A stretch of 64,000 nucleotides of DNA from Elusimicrobiota bacterium (GCA_016196755.1 JACPXC010000059.1:62001-126000), one strand, 5' to 3'; counted from the first letter of the stretch, positions 40,856 through 50,173 are shown. Numbers and translations: made by a program. The notes: generated by a model from the letters alone, not told the origin.

Positions 40856-41563
40856 CAGGAGCAGGCGCAGGTAGCGGGGAAGCTCCCCCGCCGGCCGGAG
40901 TGAAGAGGCCCCGGGCTTCACGCCATAGTCGTAGACGAACGGCACCTCGCGGAACTCGCGGACGAAGGGGGCTAGACGCAGGAGGATCTCGGCGTTGCTG
41001 GCAAAACCCCCCACGCTCGTAAGGGCGTCGCCGTGTTCGGCAAGCGCCGCCTTGAGGGGGCCGACCCGATAGAGCCGGTAGAAGATGCTGTAGTCGCGCA
41101 CCCCCGGCAGGCCGCAGACGGCACGCAAGACGGCGTTGGCGGCCACGCTCAGGCAATGCCTCTGGAACGGGAAGCGCCGGTAGCCGCCGCCCGGGACATG
41201 GCGCGAGGCGATGACGACGTCGCAGGGCGGGGTCAGCGCGGCGGCCATCGCCGGCAGGAGCGCCGGGTCGCTGGTCCCGTCGCCCTCTAGGACCGCCACG
41301 ACCTCATCGTCGCCGGCGCCCTCGACGGCCGCTCGCAGGCCGGTCAGGAACGCCGCGGCAAGCCCGCGGTTGACGGGATGGCGTTTGAGGGTGAAGACCC
41401 TGCCTTTCGCCATCACCCGGGCGAGGACCCCCGCGGTGTCGTCGGTCGAGCCATCGTCCACGACGAATACCTTCCATGCGGGCTCGAGCCGCGCGAACAG
41501 GCCCTCGAGGCTGCGGCCTTCGTTGTAGGCGAGGATGACGAGCCGGAGCGCGGGACCGCTCAC
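40838..41563 (-). CDS. GT2 family glycosyltransferase
   Basis: A 241-residue GT-A enzyme: [36 protein letters not shown] and VLEGDGTSDP at the DXD site. The GTG start at 41563 overlaps the upstream stop (GTGA). The C-terminal codons and stop coincide with the right-hand 22-bp direct repeat of the MITE-like element, so insertion left the reading frame intact. Confidence 0.9.
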   Translation of the reverse strand: MSGPALRLVILAYNEGRSLEGLFARLEPAWKVFVVDDGSTDDTAGVLARVMAKGRVFTLKRHPVNRGLAAAFLTGLRAAVEGAGDDEVVAVLEGDGTSDPALLPAMAAALTPPCDVVIASRHVPGGGYRRFPFQRHCLSVAANAVLRAVCGLPGVRDYSIFYRLYRVGPLKAALAEHGDALTSVGGFASNAEILLRLAPFVREFREVPFVYDYGVKPGASSLRPAGELPRYLRLLLRVWRG

Positions 41564-42804
41564 GCGGCGCGCGCCGGCCCGAAGCGCAGCCAGAGGGCGT
41601 GGGCGCCGCAGACCGCCAGCAGGGCCGTCAACGGGAAGGCCATCACGATGTAGCGCGGCAGGCCCATCGTGAAGATGTGGATGTTCATGTAGAACAGCTG
41701 GAAGCCGGCCAAGAGGCCCTCGGGACGGCCGCGCACCGAGAACCAGCCGAACAGCGCCAGGCAGAGCACGCAGAACTCGAGCAGCTTGAAGGCGGCCTTC
41801 ACGGCCACGCGCCCCCACTCCCCGCGCGCGGCGTAGACGGAGACGCCTTCGATGAGGCCCGTCGTGCGCTCGGCCCAGGCGCCCCGGAACCACATCACCG
41901 GGATGCGCTTGAGGCAGTAGCCCGCGTAGCGCAGCGGATCAGCCTTGATGTTGGCCAGCGCCAGCTCCTTGGAGAGCGGGCCGATGCGCGGGTCCTTCGA
42001 GTAGAAGTAGGTGCGCAGCGGCTCGGGCAGGAGGTCGTCGGGCTGCACGCCCTCGACGGAGGTCGAGCCTTGCCAGAGCATGTGCGACCCCATGCCGTCC
42101 TCGAACGGGATCGCGCGTCCCACGACGGCCTTGTTGCGGACCATCCAGGCGGCCGTGAAAGCGTAGCAGCAGACCAGGAGCAGCGCGGCGCGGGCCCCGA
42201 CGCCCGGGCCGCGGCGGACCCAGACCAGCCCCGCGGCCAAGACCGGCGGCCAGGCCAGCATCGTCGAGCGCGTCACCAAGCCCAGGCCGAGCACGGCCCC
42301 GCAGGCCGCCCAGCGTCCCGCGCGCTCCGGGGCCTCGAGCACCCGGAAGGCGGTCAACGCGGCCAGGATGTACTCCAGGATGAAGAGCGACTCGGGACCG
42401 GCCGTGGGGTCGAGCTCGGCCAACTCGGGGTTGAGGCCGAAGAGCACGGCGGCGGCGGCCGCCCACGGCACGGGCAAAAGACGCTTGCCGGCGAAGAAGA
42501 CTCCCGCCGCCGCCAAGAGCGAGAACAGCGTGTTGAGCCCCACGATCGGCAGGTCCGACGGCGTCTGCCCGGCCAGCCGGAAGACGCCCGCGAGCAGGAG
42601 CGGATAGGCCGGCAAGCGGAAAGCCGTGGGGGTGACGCCGTCATAGGAATACGGCCGGCCCGCGGCGACGTTGCGGGCCAGCATCTCGAACTCGTTGGCG
42701 TCGTGCTGGTACTCGATCCAGGGCAGGGTGGCGCCCTGGAAGGCGCGGATGGCCAGGACCGCGGCGAAGGCCAGCCAGAGAGGCTTAGGTATCGGGTTCC
42801 GCAA
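41560..42804 (-). CDS. polytopic GT39-like glycosyltransferase
   Basis: A 414-residue membrane protein with an N-terminal helix followed by PWIEYQHDANEFEMLARNV, the GT-C acidic loop, then FRLPAYPLLLAG and about nine helices. The start is a TTG at 42804. A TAGCAT box lies only 6 bases upstream (42816-42811), so the transcript may be leaderless. It is the first gene of the minus operon running to 29.2 kb. Confidence 0.82.
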   Translation of the reverse strand: MRNPIPKPLWLAFAAVLAIRAFQGATLPWIEYQHDANEFEMLARNVAAGRPYSYDGVTPTAFRLPAYPLLLAGVFRLAGQTPSDLPIVGLNTLFSLLAAAGVFFAGKRLLPVPWAAAAAVLFGLNPELAELDPTAGPESLFILEYILAALTAFRVLEAPERAGRWAACGAVLGLGLVTRSTMLAWPPVLAAGLVWVRRGPGVGARAALLLVCCYAFTAAWMVRNKAVVGRAIPFEDGMGSHMLWQGSTSVEGVQPDDLLPEPLRTYFYSKDPRIGPLSKELALANIKADPLRYAGYCLKRIPVMWFRGAWAERTTGLIEGVSVYAARGEWGRVAVKAAFKLLEFCVLCLALFGWFSVRGRPEGLLAGFQLFYMNIHIFTMGLPRYIVMAFPLTALLAVCGAHALWLRFGPARAA

Positions 42805-42829
42805 GCCGCGATGCTACAAAACACCGTAG

Positions 42830-42859
42830 TTGCCGCTCCAGCGAGCCATTCGCTACACT
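42830..42859 (+). promoter_or_regulatory. candidate promoter for the RmlD-like gene
   Basis: TTGCCG (42830-42835) and TACACT (42854-42859, preceded by GC) are spaced by 18 bases. The expected start is near 42866, 15 bases before the ATG at 42881. The minus-strand TAGCAT box for the divergent GT-C gene lies at 42816-42811, so this 76-base gap serves both directions. Confidence 0.45.
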
Positions 42860-42880
42860 GCCGTCGGACATGGGACGAAG

Positions 42881-43801
42881 ATGAGGGTCGTCGTCGTCGG
42901 AGCCACGGGCCTGCTCGGCCATGCGTTATGGCGCGACTGGCGCGCCCGCCCGGGCTGGAGCGTGGTCGGTACGAGCCGCGCCGCGCGCGGCGACCTCGAG
43001 CGCCTCGACATGCAGGACGCCGCGCGCGCGGCCGCCTCCCTGGCCGCCTGGCGGCCCGATGCCGTGGTCATCGCCGCCTCCGAGCCCAACGTCGACTTCT
43101 GCGAGAGCGACCCCGACTCGACCCGGCGCGTGAACGTGGACGCCACGCTGGACCTGGCTCAAGCCGCGCGCGCCGGCGGCGCGCGGGTCGTGTTCTTCTC
43201 CTCGGACTACGTCTTCGACGGCTCGCGCGGCGCCTGGCGCGAAGACGACCCCCCCGCCCCGCTCAACGAATACGGCCGACAGAAGCTGGCCGTCGAGCGC
43301 GCCCTAGCCGGGTTCGGACCCGACGCACTGGTCCTGCGCGTCTCGGGCCTGTTCGGCTGGGAGTTCAAGCCGCGCAACTTCGTCCTCCGTGCGCGGGAGA
43401 ACCTGGCGGCCGGCCGGCGCCTGACGCCGCCCGACGACCAAGTTTACTGCCCAAGCTACGTGGGCTTCCTCGGCGGGCCCGTGGCGGCCCTCATCGAGAA
43501 ACGCGCCGCGGGACTCCTTCATCTGGCCGGCGCCGAGCCCTTCGCGCGCGACGCATGGGGCCGCGCCGTGGCGCGCGCCTTCGGCCTGGATGCCGGTCTC
43601 GTCGACGGCCGGCCCACCGCCTCCCTGCCCTCCGGGGCGGCCCCGCGGCCGCTGCGCTCGGACCTCGACTCGCGCCGGGCCGCCGAGCTCCTCGGGGCCG
43701 CCCTGCCCGGCGGGACGGCCGGACTCGAGCGGATGAAGGCCGACGCCGCGGCTTGGCTGCCCGAGCTCAAGGCCTGGGCCGGAGGCGACGTCGTTGCCTG
43801 A
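42881..43801 (+). CDS. RmlD-like dTDP-4-dehydrorhamnose reductase family protein
   Basis: A 306-residue SDR: VVGATGLLG (residues 5-13), FFSSDYVFDGS and the Tyr131/Lys135 pair in YGRQK, the arrangement of RmlD sugar reductases. RmlD reduces dTDP-4-keto-6-deoxymannose to dTDP-rhamnose. The rest of the rhamnose pathway is not present, so another 4-keto sugar is possible. The ATG at 42881 follows GGGACGAAG, a weak ribosome site; upstream in-frame codons are non-conserved. Confidence 0.85.
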   Translation: MRVVVVGATGLLGHALWRDWRARPGWSVVGTSRAARGDLERLDMQDAARAAASLAAWRPDAVVIAASEPNVDFCESDPDSTRRVNVDATLDLAQAARAGGARVVFFSSDYVFDGSRGAWREDDPPAPLNEYGRQKLAVERALAGFGPDALVLRVSGLFGWEFKPRNFVLRARENLAAGRRLTPPDDQVYCPSYVGFLGGPVAALIEKRAAGLLHLAGAEPFARDAWGRAVARAFGLDAGLVDGRPTASLPSGAAPRPLRSDLDSRRAAELLGAALPGGTAGLERMKADAAAWLPELKAWAGGDVVA

Positions 43802-44477
43802 GGCTCCCGACGTCTCTTTCGTCATCCCGGCGCTCGATGAGGAGGCCGCGATCGGCCGTGTCGTCTCCGAGGCGCGCACGGCGGCGGCAAGCCTCGGCGC
43901 CACCTGCGAGCTCCTGGTCATGGACGGGGCCTCCACCGACGGCACGGTCAAGGCCGCCGAGGCCGCCGGCGCGCGCGTCGTCCTCGAGACCGGGGGCTTC
44001 GCCGCCTCGCTGCGGCGCGGCATCGCCGAGTCGCGCGGCGAGTTCGTGGTCATCCTTGACGGCGACGGCTCCCATCCCGTGGACCGCCTGGGCGCGCTCT
44101 GGGAACGCCGCGCCGACGCCGAGGTCGTGGTCGGCTCGCGGCTCATCGCCGAGGGCGGCATGGCCATCCCGGCCTACCGCCGCGCGCTGACCCGGCTCCT
44201 CAACCGCTTCTTCCAGGTCGTCCTCGGCGTGCCGGTGGCCGACTCCTCGAGCGGCTACCGGCTCTACCGCGCCTCGGCGGTACGGCACCTGAAGGGCCGC
44301 GCCCGCGGCTTCGAGTTCCAGCAGGAGATACTCCTCCAGGTCCTGCACGCCGGCGGCCGCGCCGTCGAGGTGCCGATCTACTACGTCTGGCGCGAGCACG
44401 GCGTCTCCAAGGCGCGCATCCTGCCCTTGGCGCTGGGCTACCTGCGCACCACCTGGGCCTTCCTCAGGCCCGGATGA
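43794..44477 (+). CDS. GT2 family glycosyltransferase
   Basis: A 227-residue GT-A enzyme: VSFVIPALDEEAAIG, LLVMDGASTDGT and VILDGDGSHPVD at the DXD site, then SSSGYRLYRASAV. It begins at TTG (43794) 8 bases inside the preceding gene. Its stop overlaps the flippase start (ATGA). Confidence 0.9.
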   Translation: MPEAPDVSFVIPALDEEAAIGRVVSEARTAAASLGATCELLVMDGASTDGTVKAAEAAGARVVLETGGFAASLRRGIAESRGEFVVILDGDGSHPVDRLGALWERRADAEVVVGSRLIAEGGMAIPAYRRALTRLLNRFFQVVLGVPVADSSSGYRLYRASAVRHLKGRARGFEFQQEILLQVLHAGGRAVEVPIYYVWREHGVSKARILPLALGYLRTTWAFLRPG

Positions 44478-46012
44478 GCGCGGCCCACAAAGACTCCGAC
44501 GGCCGCTTCACGCGCTTCGCCGCCGGGGTGCGCTTCAACGTCTACGGCCAGGCCCTGCAGGCCGCCCTGCCGTTCTTGACCACCCCGCTCATCGTGGGCG
44601 GCCTGGGCCCCGAGCCCTACAGCCTCCTGGCCATGGTGAGTTCGCTGGTCTCCCAGCTCAACCTCCTGGGCTTCGGCGCGGCTCCGGCCGCGGTGAAATA
44701 CCTGGCCGAGCTCGACCCCGAGCGCGACCGGGCGCGCGTCGACAAGGTTTTCGGCAACACGTTCCTCTTCTACGCCCTGACCGGCCTGGCCGGGACGCTC
44801 CTGCTCCTCTCCGTCGCGCCGCTGCTCTCCTCGCGCACCCTGCACCTGACGCCGGGCATGCAGATCGTGGCTGGCTTCCTGTTCTCCTGCGGCGCCGCCG
44901 CCTTCCTCCTGCAGTCGCTGACGGCCACCTTCCAGTCCGTGCCGCGCGCCCTACAGCGCTTCGACGTGGTCAACGCCGGCGAGACCGCGGCCTCCATCCT
45001 CTCCCAGCTCGGCGCCTGCGCGCTCCTGACCATGGGGTTCTGGGTCCGCGCGCTGGCGCTCTGGCAGGCGCTGATCGCGGCCGCGGGGCTGGCGTTCTTC
45101 GTGATCGCGTCGCGGCGCCTCCTGCCCAACGCGCGCCTGGTCCCCTCCCACGACCCCGAGGTCATGGGCCGCATCGTGCGCTTCGGCGGGCCGGTGTTCC
45201 TGGCCCAGGTCTCTTGGAGCGTGCTCAACCAGCTCGACAAGGTGGTCCTGGGCTTCTACGTGCCGATGGACCAGCTGGTGCACTATTTCATCCCCTTCAA
45301 CCTGGCCCAGAAGCTCGTGCTGGTCCTGGGGCCGGTGCTGGCGGTGCTCCTGCCGCTCTCGAGCCAGCTCTCGAGCTCCGAGGACCTCCCCAACGCCCGC
45401 AAGCTCATGCTCAGCGGGACCAAGATCTCCTTTTTGCTCCTGGCCCCGCTCGTGATCCTGGGCAGCTGCTTCGGCCCGGCGTTCCTCGAGCTCTGGCTGG
45501 GCGGCAACTACTCCGAGCACGGAGGCTGGATCCTGCGCTGGCTCATCCTCGGCAACTTCGCGGCCTGCCTGTGCGGCTTCTCCAGCTTCATCGCCCAGGG
45601 CTTCGGCCGCTACAAGGTCCCCGCCGTCCTCGCCGCCGTGCTGACCGCGGCCGCGGCGCTGAGCTGGCCGGTGTTCCTGCCCCGCTACGGCCTCATCGCC
45701 GCGGCCGGGGCCTACTGCGCGGTCCAGACCCTCAACGCCGCGGGTCTGCTCTGGTGGGTCAGCCGGCGCCTCCTCCACCTGCCGCCCGGGTCCCTGGTCC
45801 GGGCGCTGTCTTGGCCGCTGGCCTGCACGGTGCCGCTCTTCATCCCCGCCGTCCTCCTGCGCAACACCCTGCGCAGCTGGCCGGAGCTCATCGGCTTCGG
45901 GGCCGCCGCCGGGCTCTATTGGGCTTGGGCGGCCTGGTCCTGGGGCCTCGATGACGCCGAGCGCGGCCGCCTGCGCCAGGCCGCGCGCCCCGTCCTAGGG
46001 GGCCTTGCGTGA
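44474..46012 (+). CDS. Wzx-like lipid-linked oligosaccharide flippase (MOP superfamily)
   Basis: A 512-residue protein with 12-14 predicted membrane helices. The N-terminal FNVYGQALQAALPFLTTPLIVGGLG and a repeated two-lobe pattern match polysaccharide-export (Wzx/PST) proteins of the MOP superfamily. Such proteins move undecaprenyl-diphosphate-linked repeats across the inner membrane. No Wzy polymerase or ABC exporter is obvious in the window. Start overlaps the GT2 stop (ATGA). Confidence 0.9.
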   Translation: MSAAHKDSDGRFTRFAAGVRFNVYGQALQAALPFLTTPLIVGGLGPEPYSLLAMVSSLVSQLNLLGFGAAPAAVKYLAELDPERDRARVDKVFGNTFLFYALTGLAGTLLLLSVAPLLSSRTLHLTPGMQIVAGFLFSCGAAAFLLQSLTATFQSVPRALQRFDVVNAGETAASILSQLGACALLTMGFWVRALALWQALIAAAGLAFFVIASRRLLPNARLVPSHDPEVMGRIVRFGGPVFLAQVSWSVLNQLDKVVLGFYVPMDQLVHYFIPFNLAQKLVLVLGPVLAVLLPLSSQLSSSEDLPNARKLMLSGTKISFLLLAPLVILGSCFGPAFLELWLGGNYSEHGGWILRWLILGNFAACLCGFSSFIAQGFGRYKVPAVLAAVLTAAAALSWPVFLPRYGLIAAAGAYCAVQTLNAAGLLWWVSRRLLHLPPGSLVRALSWPLACTVPLFIPAVLLRNTLRSWPELIGFGAAAGLYWAWAAWSWGLDDAERGRLRQAARPVLGGLA

Positions 46013-46019
46013 GCTTTGC

Positions 46020-46025
46020 TAACAT
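46020..46025 (+). promoter_or_regulatory. -10 box 6 bases before an ATG (possible leaderless start)
   Basis: TAACAT, preceded by GC, ends 6 bases before the ATG at 46032. There is no Shine-Dalgarno sequence and no clear -35 box. Confidence 0.35.
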
Positions 46026-46031
46026 CGGCCT

Positions 46032-46808
46032 ATGAAAGACGTGCCCTCCTACCGCTTCGAGGACGGTCGCCCGGCGCGCCATCCCTGGCTGGTCTACGTC
46101 TTCGCCTTCAACGAAGGGACCAAGCTGGCCGACCAGCTGGCCCGCATGCCGACCCCCGAGGCGCGCGGCTACGATATCATGCTCGGCGACGACGGCTCGA
46201 GCGACGGCTCCGCCCCCTCCTCCTTCATCGCGCGCTTCGGCTTGCGTGGCATCACCCGGCTCGAGCGCAACCTAGGGCTCTCGCCCAACATCAAGGCCGG
46301 GATGGACTGGACCCTCAAGCAGGGTTATAAGGGCGTCGTACTCATGAACGGCAACGGCCGCGACGGCGTGGAAGGCGTCCCGGACTTCCTCAAGAAGCTC
46401 GAGGAAGGCTACGGCTACGTCCAGGGCTCGCGCTTCCTGTCCGGCGGCCTGCACGAGAACACGCCGGGCTACCGCTTTTGGGCCATCCGCCTCGTCCACG
46501 CCCCGCTGTTCTCGCTGGCCGCCGGCAAGCGCTTCACCGACACGACCAACGGCTTCCGGGCCTTCTCGACCGCGGCCCTGCGCGCGATGGGCGACGGCCT
46601 GTTCTCGCCCGAGTTCCAGAAATACGAGGTCGAGCAGTACATGGCCTGGAAGACCGTGCGCCTGGGACTGCGCTCCTGCGAGATCCCCGTGGCCCGGCGC
46701 TACCCGGCCGACACCAAGACCCAGCAATTCTCGAAGATCCGACCCGGCATCGGCTGGTGGGAGATGATGAAGCCCCTGCTCATGCTGCTCACGAGGTCCT
46801 ACCCTTGA
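46032..46808 (+). CDS. GT2-like glycosyltransferase with altered metal-site motif
   Basis: A 258-residue protein with the GT-A start WLVYVFAFNEGTKLADQL and DIMLGDDGSSDGS. At the usual DXD position it reads LMNGNGRDG (Asn106-Gly-Asn108-Gly-Arg-Asp111). TDTTNGFRAFS and FEV-type acceptor segments are kept. The altered motif may mean different metal use or a lost activity. The gene lacks a ribosome site; see the box at 46020. Confidence 0.85.
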   Translation: MKDVPSYRFEDGRPARHPWLVYVFAFNEGTKLADQLARMPTPEARGYDIMLGDDGSSDGSAPSSFIARFGLRGITRLERNLGLSPNIKAGMDWTLKQGYKGVVLMNGNGRDGVEGVPDFLKKLEEGYGYVQGSRFLSGGLHENTPGYRFWAIRLVHAPLFSLAAGKRFTDTTNGFRAFSTAALRAMGDGLFSPEFQKYEVEQYMAWKTVRLGLRSCEIPVARRYPADTKTQQFSKIRPGIGWWEMMKPLLMLLTRSYP

Positions 46809-47935
46809 CCGATAAGAAAATCGTCCTCGTCACCGGCGGCGCCGGCTTCATCGCCTCGCACCTGGCCGACCACCTGCTGGCCCGCGGCTACAAGGTCCGC
46901 GCGCTCGACTCGCTGGAGCCCCAGGTCCATCCCGGCGGCAAGCGGCCGGGCTACCTCGACGCCCGCGTCGAGCTCCTGGTCGGGCGGGTCTCGGACCGCG
47001 GCCTCCTCGAGAAGGCCTTGGACGGCGTCTGGGGCGTGGCCCACCTGGCCAGCGCGGTCGGCGTCGGCCAGTCGATGTACGAGATCGCCCGCTATACCGA
47101 GCTCAACGTCCAGGACACCGCGGTCTTCCTCGAGGTCCTCTCGCGCCGCAGGGAGAAGCCCGCGCGCATGATGGTCGCCTCCTCGATGAGCCTCTACGGC
47201 GAGGGGCTCTACCGCTGCCCGGCCTGCGGCGCCGACGACGCGCCGCGCCTGCGCCCGGCCGAGCAGCTCAAGGCCCGGAAGTGGGAGCTGCTCTGCCCCG
47301 GCTGCTGGGGGCCGATGGAGCCGCGGCCCACGCCGGAGACCAAGCTCCCCTACCCGACCTCGGTCTACTCGATCAACAAGCGCGACCAGGAGGAGATGTG
47401 CCTGGCGCTCGGGCGGGCCTACAAGGTCCCGACCAACGCCCTGCGCTTCTTCAACGCCTTCGGCTCGCGCCAGGCACTGTCGAACCCCTACACCGGGGTC
47501 GCCGCCATCTTCGCGGGCCGGCTCATGAACGGCCGCGAGCCGCTGCTATTCGAGGACGGCCTGCAGAGCCGCGACTTCATACACATCTCCGAGCTGGTCG
47601 CGGGCATCCGGCTCTCCCTCGAGCGCGAGGACGTGTCCTACGAGACGCTGAACATGGGCTCCGGCCGCCCTACCAGCGTCCTGGCCGTCGCCGAGGCGCT
47701 GGCCGCGGCGTTCGGCAGCACGGTCGGCCCCAAGGTCCTCGGCGAGTTCCGCGAGGGCGACACCCGCCACTGCTTCGCCGACATGACCAAGACCGAACGC
47801 CTGCTGGGGTTCAAGACGAAGATGAGCTTCGCGGAGGGCTTGGCCGAGCTCCTGGCCTGGATGCGCACACAGAAGCCCGAGGACAAGGGCGACGCCGCCA
47901 TCGAGGAGCTGCGGCGGCACAACCTGACCGGGTGA
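46805..47935 (+). CDS. SDR epimerase with zinc-ribbon insert, dTDP-rhamnose 4-epimerase-like
   Basis: A 376-residue extended SDR: TGGAGFIASH (residues 10-19) and the Tyr188/Lys192 pair in YSINK. Between SMSLYGEGLYR and PTPETKLPYP is an insert with CPACG and CPGC (Cys138, 141, 164, 167). This insert and the following NPYTGVAAIFAGR and LFEDGLQSRDF segments are typical of the dTDP-L-rhamnose 4-epimerase group, which makes 6-deoxy-talose. The start is a TTG overlapping the previous stop (TTGA). Confidence 0.88.
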   Translation: MTDKKIVLVTGGAGFIASHLADHLLARGYKVRALDSLEPQVHPGGKRPGYLDARVELLVGRVSDRGLLEKALDGVWGVAHLASAVGVGQSMYEIARYTELNVQDTAVFLEVLSRRREKPARMMVASSMSLYGEGLYRCPACGADDAPRLRPAEQLKARKWELLCPGCWGPMEPRPTPETKLPYPTSVYSINKRDQEEMCLALGRAYKVPTNALRFFNAFGSRQALSNPYTGVAAIFAGRLMNGREPLLFEDGLQSRDFIHISELVAGIRLSLEREDVSYETLNMGSGRPTSVLAVAEALAAAFGSTVGPKVLGEFREGDTRHCFADMTKTERLLGFKTKMSFAEGLAELLAWMRTQKPEDKGDAAIEELRRHNLTG

Positions 47936-47952
47936 TTTGCAAGTGATATACT
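47924..47952 (+). promoter_or_regulatory. candidate leaderless promoter for the second oxidoreductase
   Basis: CTGACC (47924-47929) and TATACT (47947-47952) are 17 bases apart, and the -10 ends 7 bases before the ATG at 47960. No ribosome site is seen. Confidence 0.5.
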
Positions 47953-47959
47953 CGAGATT

Positions 47960-48943
47960 ATGAAGGAAACTCCGGCGATCCTCCTCATCGGGGCGGGACG
48001 GTGGGGCATGAACCACCTGCGCGCCTGGATGAAGCTCCAGGCCGCGGGGCTCTGCCGCCTGGTCGGGGTCCAAGACTCCGACGCCGACCGCCGCGACGAG
48101 GTGGCCAAGGAATACGGGATCAAGACCTTCGCCGACGACTCCGGCCTGGCCCAAGCCGACGCGGTCGACATCGTCGTCCCGACCTACGCCCATTTCGAGG
48201 TCGCCAAGAAGGCGCTCTCCGCCGGCAAGGACGTCATGGTCGAGAAGCCCGTGACGATGACCCTGGCCGAGGCCCGCGAGCTCGAGGCCCTAAAGAAAAA
48301 GACCGACCGGGTCTTCCTGGTCGGGCACCTGTTCCGCTACAACCCCGCGGCCGACTACGCGCGCAAGCTCATCGTCGAGGGCGAGATCGGCAAGGTGCGC
48401 TTCCTGCGCGGCCGCTTCATGGGCTTCCGCTTCCAGGAGCACGACGCCGGCATCCTGGCCACTACCGCGATCCACTTCCTCTACCTCTCGGACTTCTTCA
48501 TGGGCCGGCCCGCCGACTCGGTGTGGGCCAAGACCGAGCACATGCTCGGCAACAAGCTCGACGACCTCGCCCTCATCCGGCTCGGCTACGACGCGCAGTT
48601 CTCCATCGTCGAGTCCGACTACTTCACCCCGGGCAAGTGGCGCACCTTCGACATCATCGGCACCCAAGGTTCGATCGCCGTCGACCTGCTCAACCAGCGC
48701 CTCGAGCTCCACCGCAAGCGCCACGTCCGCACCGGGGAGCGCTTCGAGGCCTACGACGGCGGCGTGATCCGCCCCGAGATCACCTTTCAGGAGCCCTTGG
48801 AGCTCGAGCTCCGCCATTTCTTGAAGTGCGTCGGAGACCGCTCGGAGCCGATGACCCCGATCTCCGACGGCCGCGACGCGGTCGCCGTCGTCGAGGCGGC
48901 CTACCAGTCCGCGGAGACGGGCAAGACGGTTCGGCTCAACTAG
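47960..48943 (+). CDS. Gfo/Idh/MocA family oxidoreductase
   Basis: A 327-residue protein: AILLIGAGRWGMNH (residues 6-19) binds NAD(P), EKP is at 95-97, and HDAGILATTAIHFLYL carries the C-terminal Asp/His pair. It probably acts on a nucleotide-sugar. Its neighbours, a 4-epimerase and a C-methyltransferase, suggest a branched or deoxy sugar. The gene follows a 24-base gap with its own likely promoter. Confidence 0.9.
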   Translation: MKETPAILLIGAGRWGMNHLRAWMKLQAAGLCRLVGVQDSDADRRDEVAKEYGIKTFADDSGLAQADAVDIVVPTYAHFEVAKKALSAGKDVMVEKPVTMTLAEARELEALKKKTDRVFLVGHLFRYNPAADYARKLIVEGEIGKVRFLRGRFMGFRFQEHDAGILATTAIHFLYLSDFFMGRPADSVWAKTEHMLGNKLDDLALIRLGYDAQFSIVESDYFTPGKWRTFDIIGTQGSIAVDLLNQRLELHRKRHVRTGERFEAYDGGVIRPEITFQEPLELELRHFLKCVGDRSEPMTPISDGRDAVAVVEAAYQSAETGKTVRLN

Positions 48944-48958
48944 ACTTCCGGAGGAATC

Positions 48959-50173
48959 ATGCGCTGCCAATTCTGCAACAGCGAGAAGACCCAGCAGTTC
49001 CTGGACCTGGGCAACCACCCGCCCTGCATCTTCCTGACCCAGCCCGAGCTCAAGGACGAGAAAGCCTACCCGCTCAACGCCCACTACTGCCCGGACTGCG
49101 ACCTCATCCAGCTGGGCACCTTGGTGCCTCAGGAGATCCTCTTCGGCGAGAACTACCACCACATCGCCGCCCTGTCCTCGAGCTTCAAGGTGCACTTGAG
49201 CGAACTGGCCGCCAACTGCGCCAAGCGCTTCAACCTCGGCCCTCAGGACCTCATCATCGACCTGGGCTCCAACGACGGCGCCCTGCTCGAGGCCTTCAAG
49301 GCCAAGGGCACCAAGGTCCTCGGCGTCGACCCCTCCGACGTGGCCCAGATGGCGATCGACCAGGGCCTGCCGACGCTCCGCGAGTTCTTCACCGAGGAGT
49401 CTGCGCCGCGCATCGTCAAGGAGTACGGCAAGGCCAAGGTCATGACCGCGCTCAACACCTTCGCCCACGTCTCGAACCTGGGCTCGTTCGTCAAAGGCAT
49501 CAACGAGACCCTGACCGACGACGGGGTCTTCGTCAGCGAGAACCACTACGCGCTCGACCTGCTCCAGGGCCTGCAGTACGACTTCATCTACCACGAGCAC
49601 TCGCGCTATTACACCGTGCGGCACCTGGTGTCGCTGTTCTCCAAGTTCGGGATGGAGGTCTTCGACGTCGAGCGCATCCCGACCCACAGCGGCTCGATCC
49701 GGGTCTTCGCCTGCAAGAAGGGCGCCTACCCGGTGTCGAAGGTCGTCACCGACCTCCTCAAGGCGGAGGACGACTTCGGCCTGGCCAAGGCCGACACCTA
49801 CAAGGCCTTCGCCCAGAAGGTGACCGAGCACAAGAAGGCCTTCGTCGACCTCCTCAAGGGCATCAAGGCCAAGGGCCAGCGCATCATGGGCCTGACCTTC
49901 CCGGCGCGCGCGGTCACCCTGCTCAACTTCTGCGGCATCGGCCCCGAGACCTTCGACGCCATCACCGAGGGCAGCACGATCAAGATCGGACGCTACTCCC
50001 CCGGCACCCACATCAAGGTGGTCGACCAGGAGGTCCTCTTCGGCAAGGACGCTCCCGAGTACGGGGTCCTGCTCTCCTGGCACATCCAGAAGGAGATCGT
50101 CCCCAAGTTCCGCGCCAAGGGCTTCAAGGGCAAGTTCATCATCCCGCTGCCCACGCCCACCATAATTGACTGA
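48959..50173 (+). CDS. NDP-sugar C-methyltransferase (TylC3/TcaB9-like)
   Basis: The 404-residue protein has three parts. The first is an N-terminal zinc-binding domain with CQFC (Cys3, Cys6) and CPDC (Cys44, Cys47). The second is a SAM domain with LIIDLGSNDGALLEAF (98-113). The third is a C-terminal methyltransf_14-like domain. YHEHSRYYT holds Glu213-His214, matching the catalytic pair of sugar C3-methyltransferases. These enzymes add a methyl branch to 4-keto deoxysugars. A strong GGAGGA ribosome site precedes the ATG. Confidence 0.9.
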   Translation: MRCQFCNSEKTQQFLDLGNHPPCIFLTQPELKDEKAYPLNAHYCPDCDLIQLGTLVPQEILFGENYHHIAALSSSFKVHLSELAANCAKRFNLGPQDLIIDLGSNDGALLEAFKAKGTKVLGVDPSDVAQMAIDQGLPTLREFFTEESAPRIVKEYGKAKVMTALNTFAHVSNLGSFVKGINETLTDDGVFVSENHYALDLLQGLQYDFIYHEHSRYYTVRHLVSLFSKFGMEVFDVERIPTHSGSIRVFACKKGAYPVSKVVTDLLKAEDDFGLAKADTYKAFAQKVTEHKKAFVDLLKGIKAKGQRIMGLTFPARAVTLLNFCGIGPETFDAITEGSTIKIGRYSPGTHIKVVDQEVLFGKDAPEYGVLLSWHIQKEIVPKFRAKGFKGKFIIPLPTPTIID

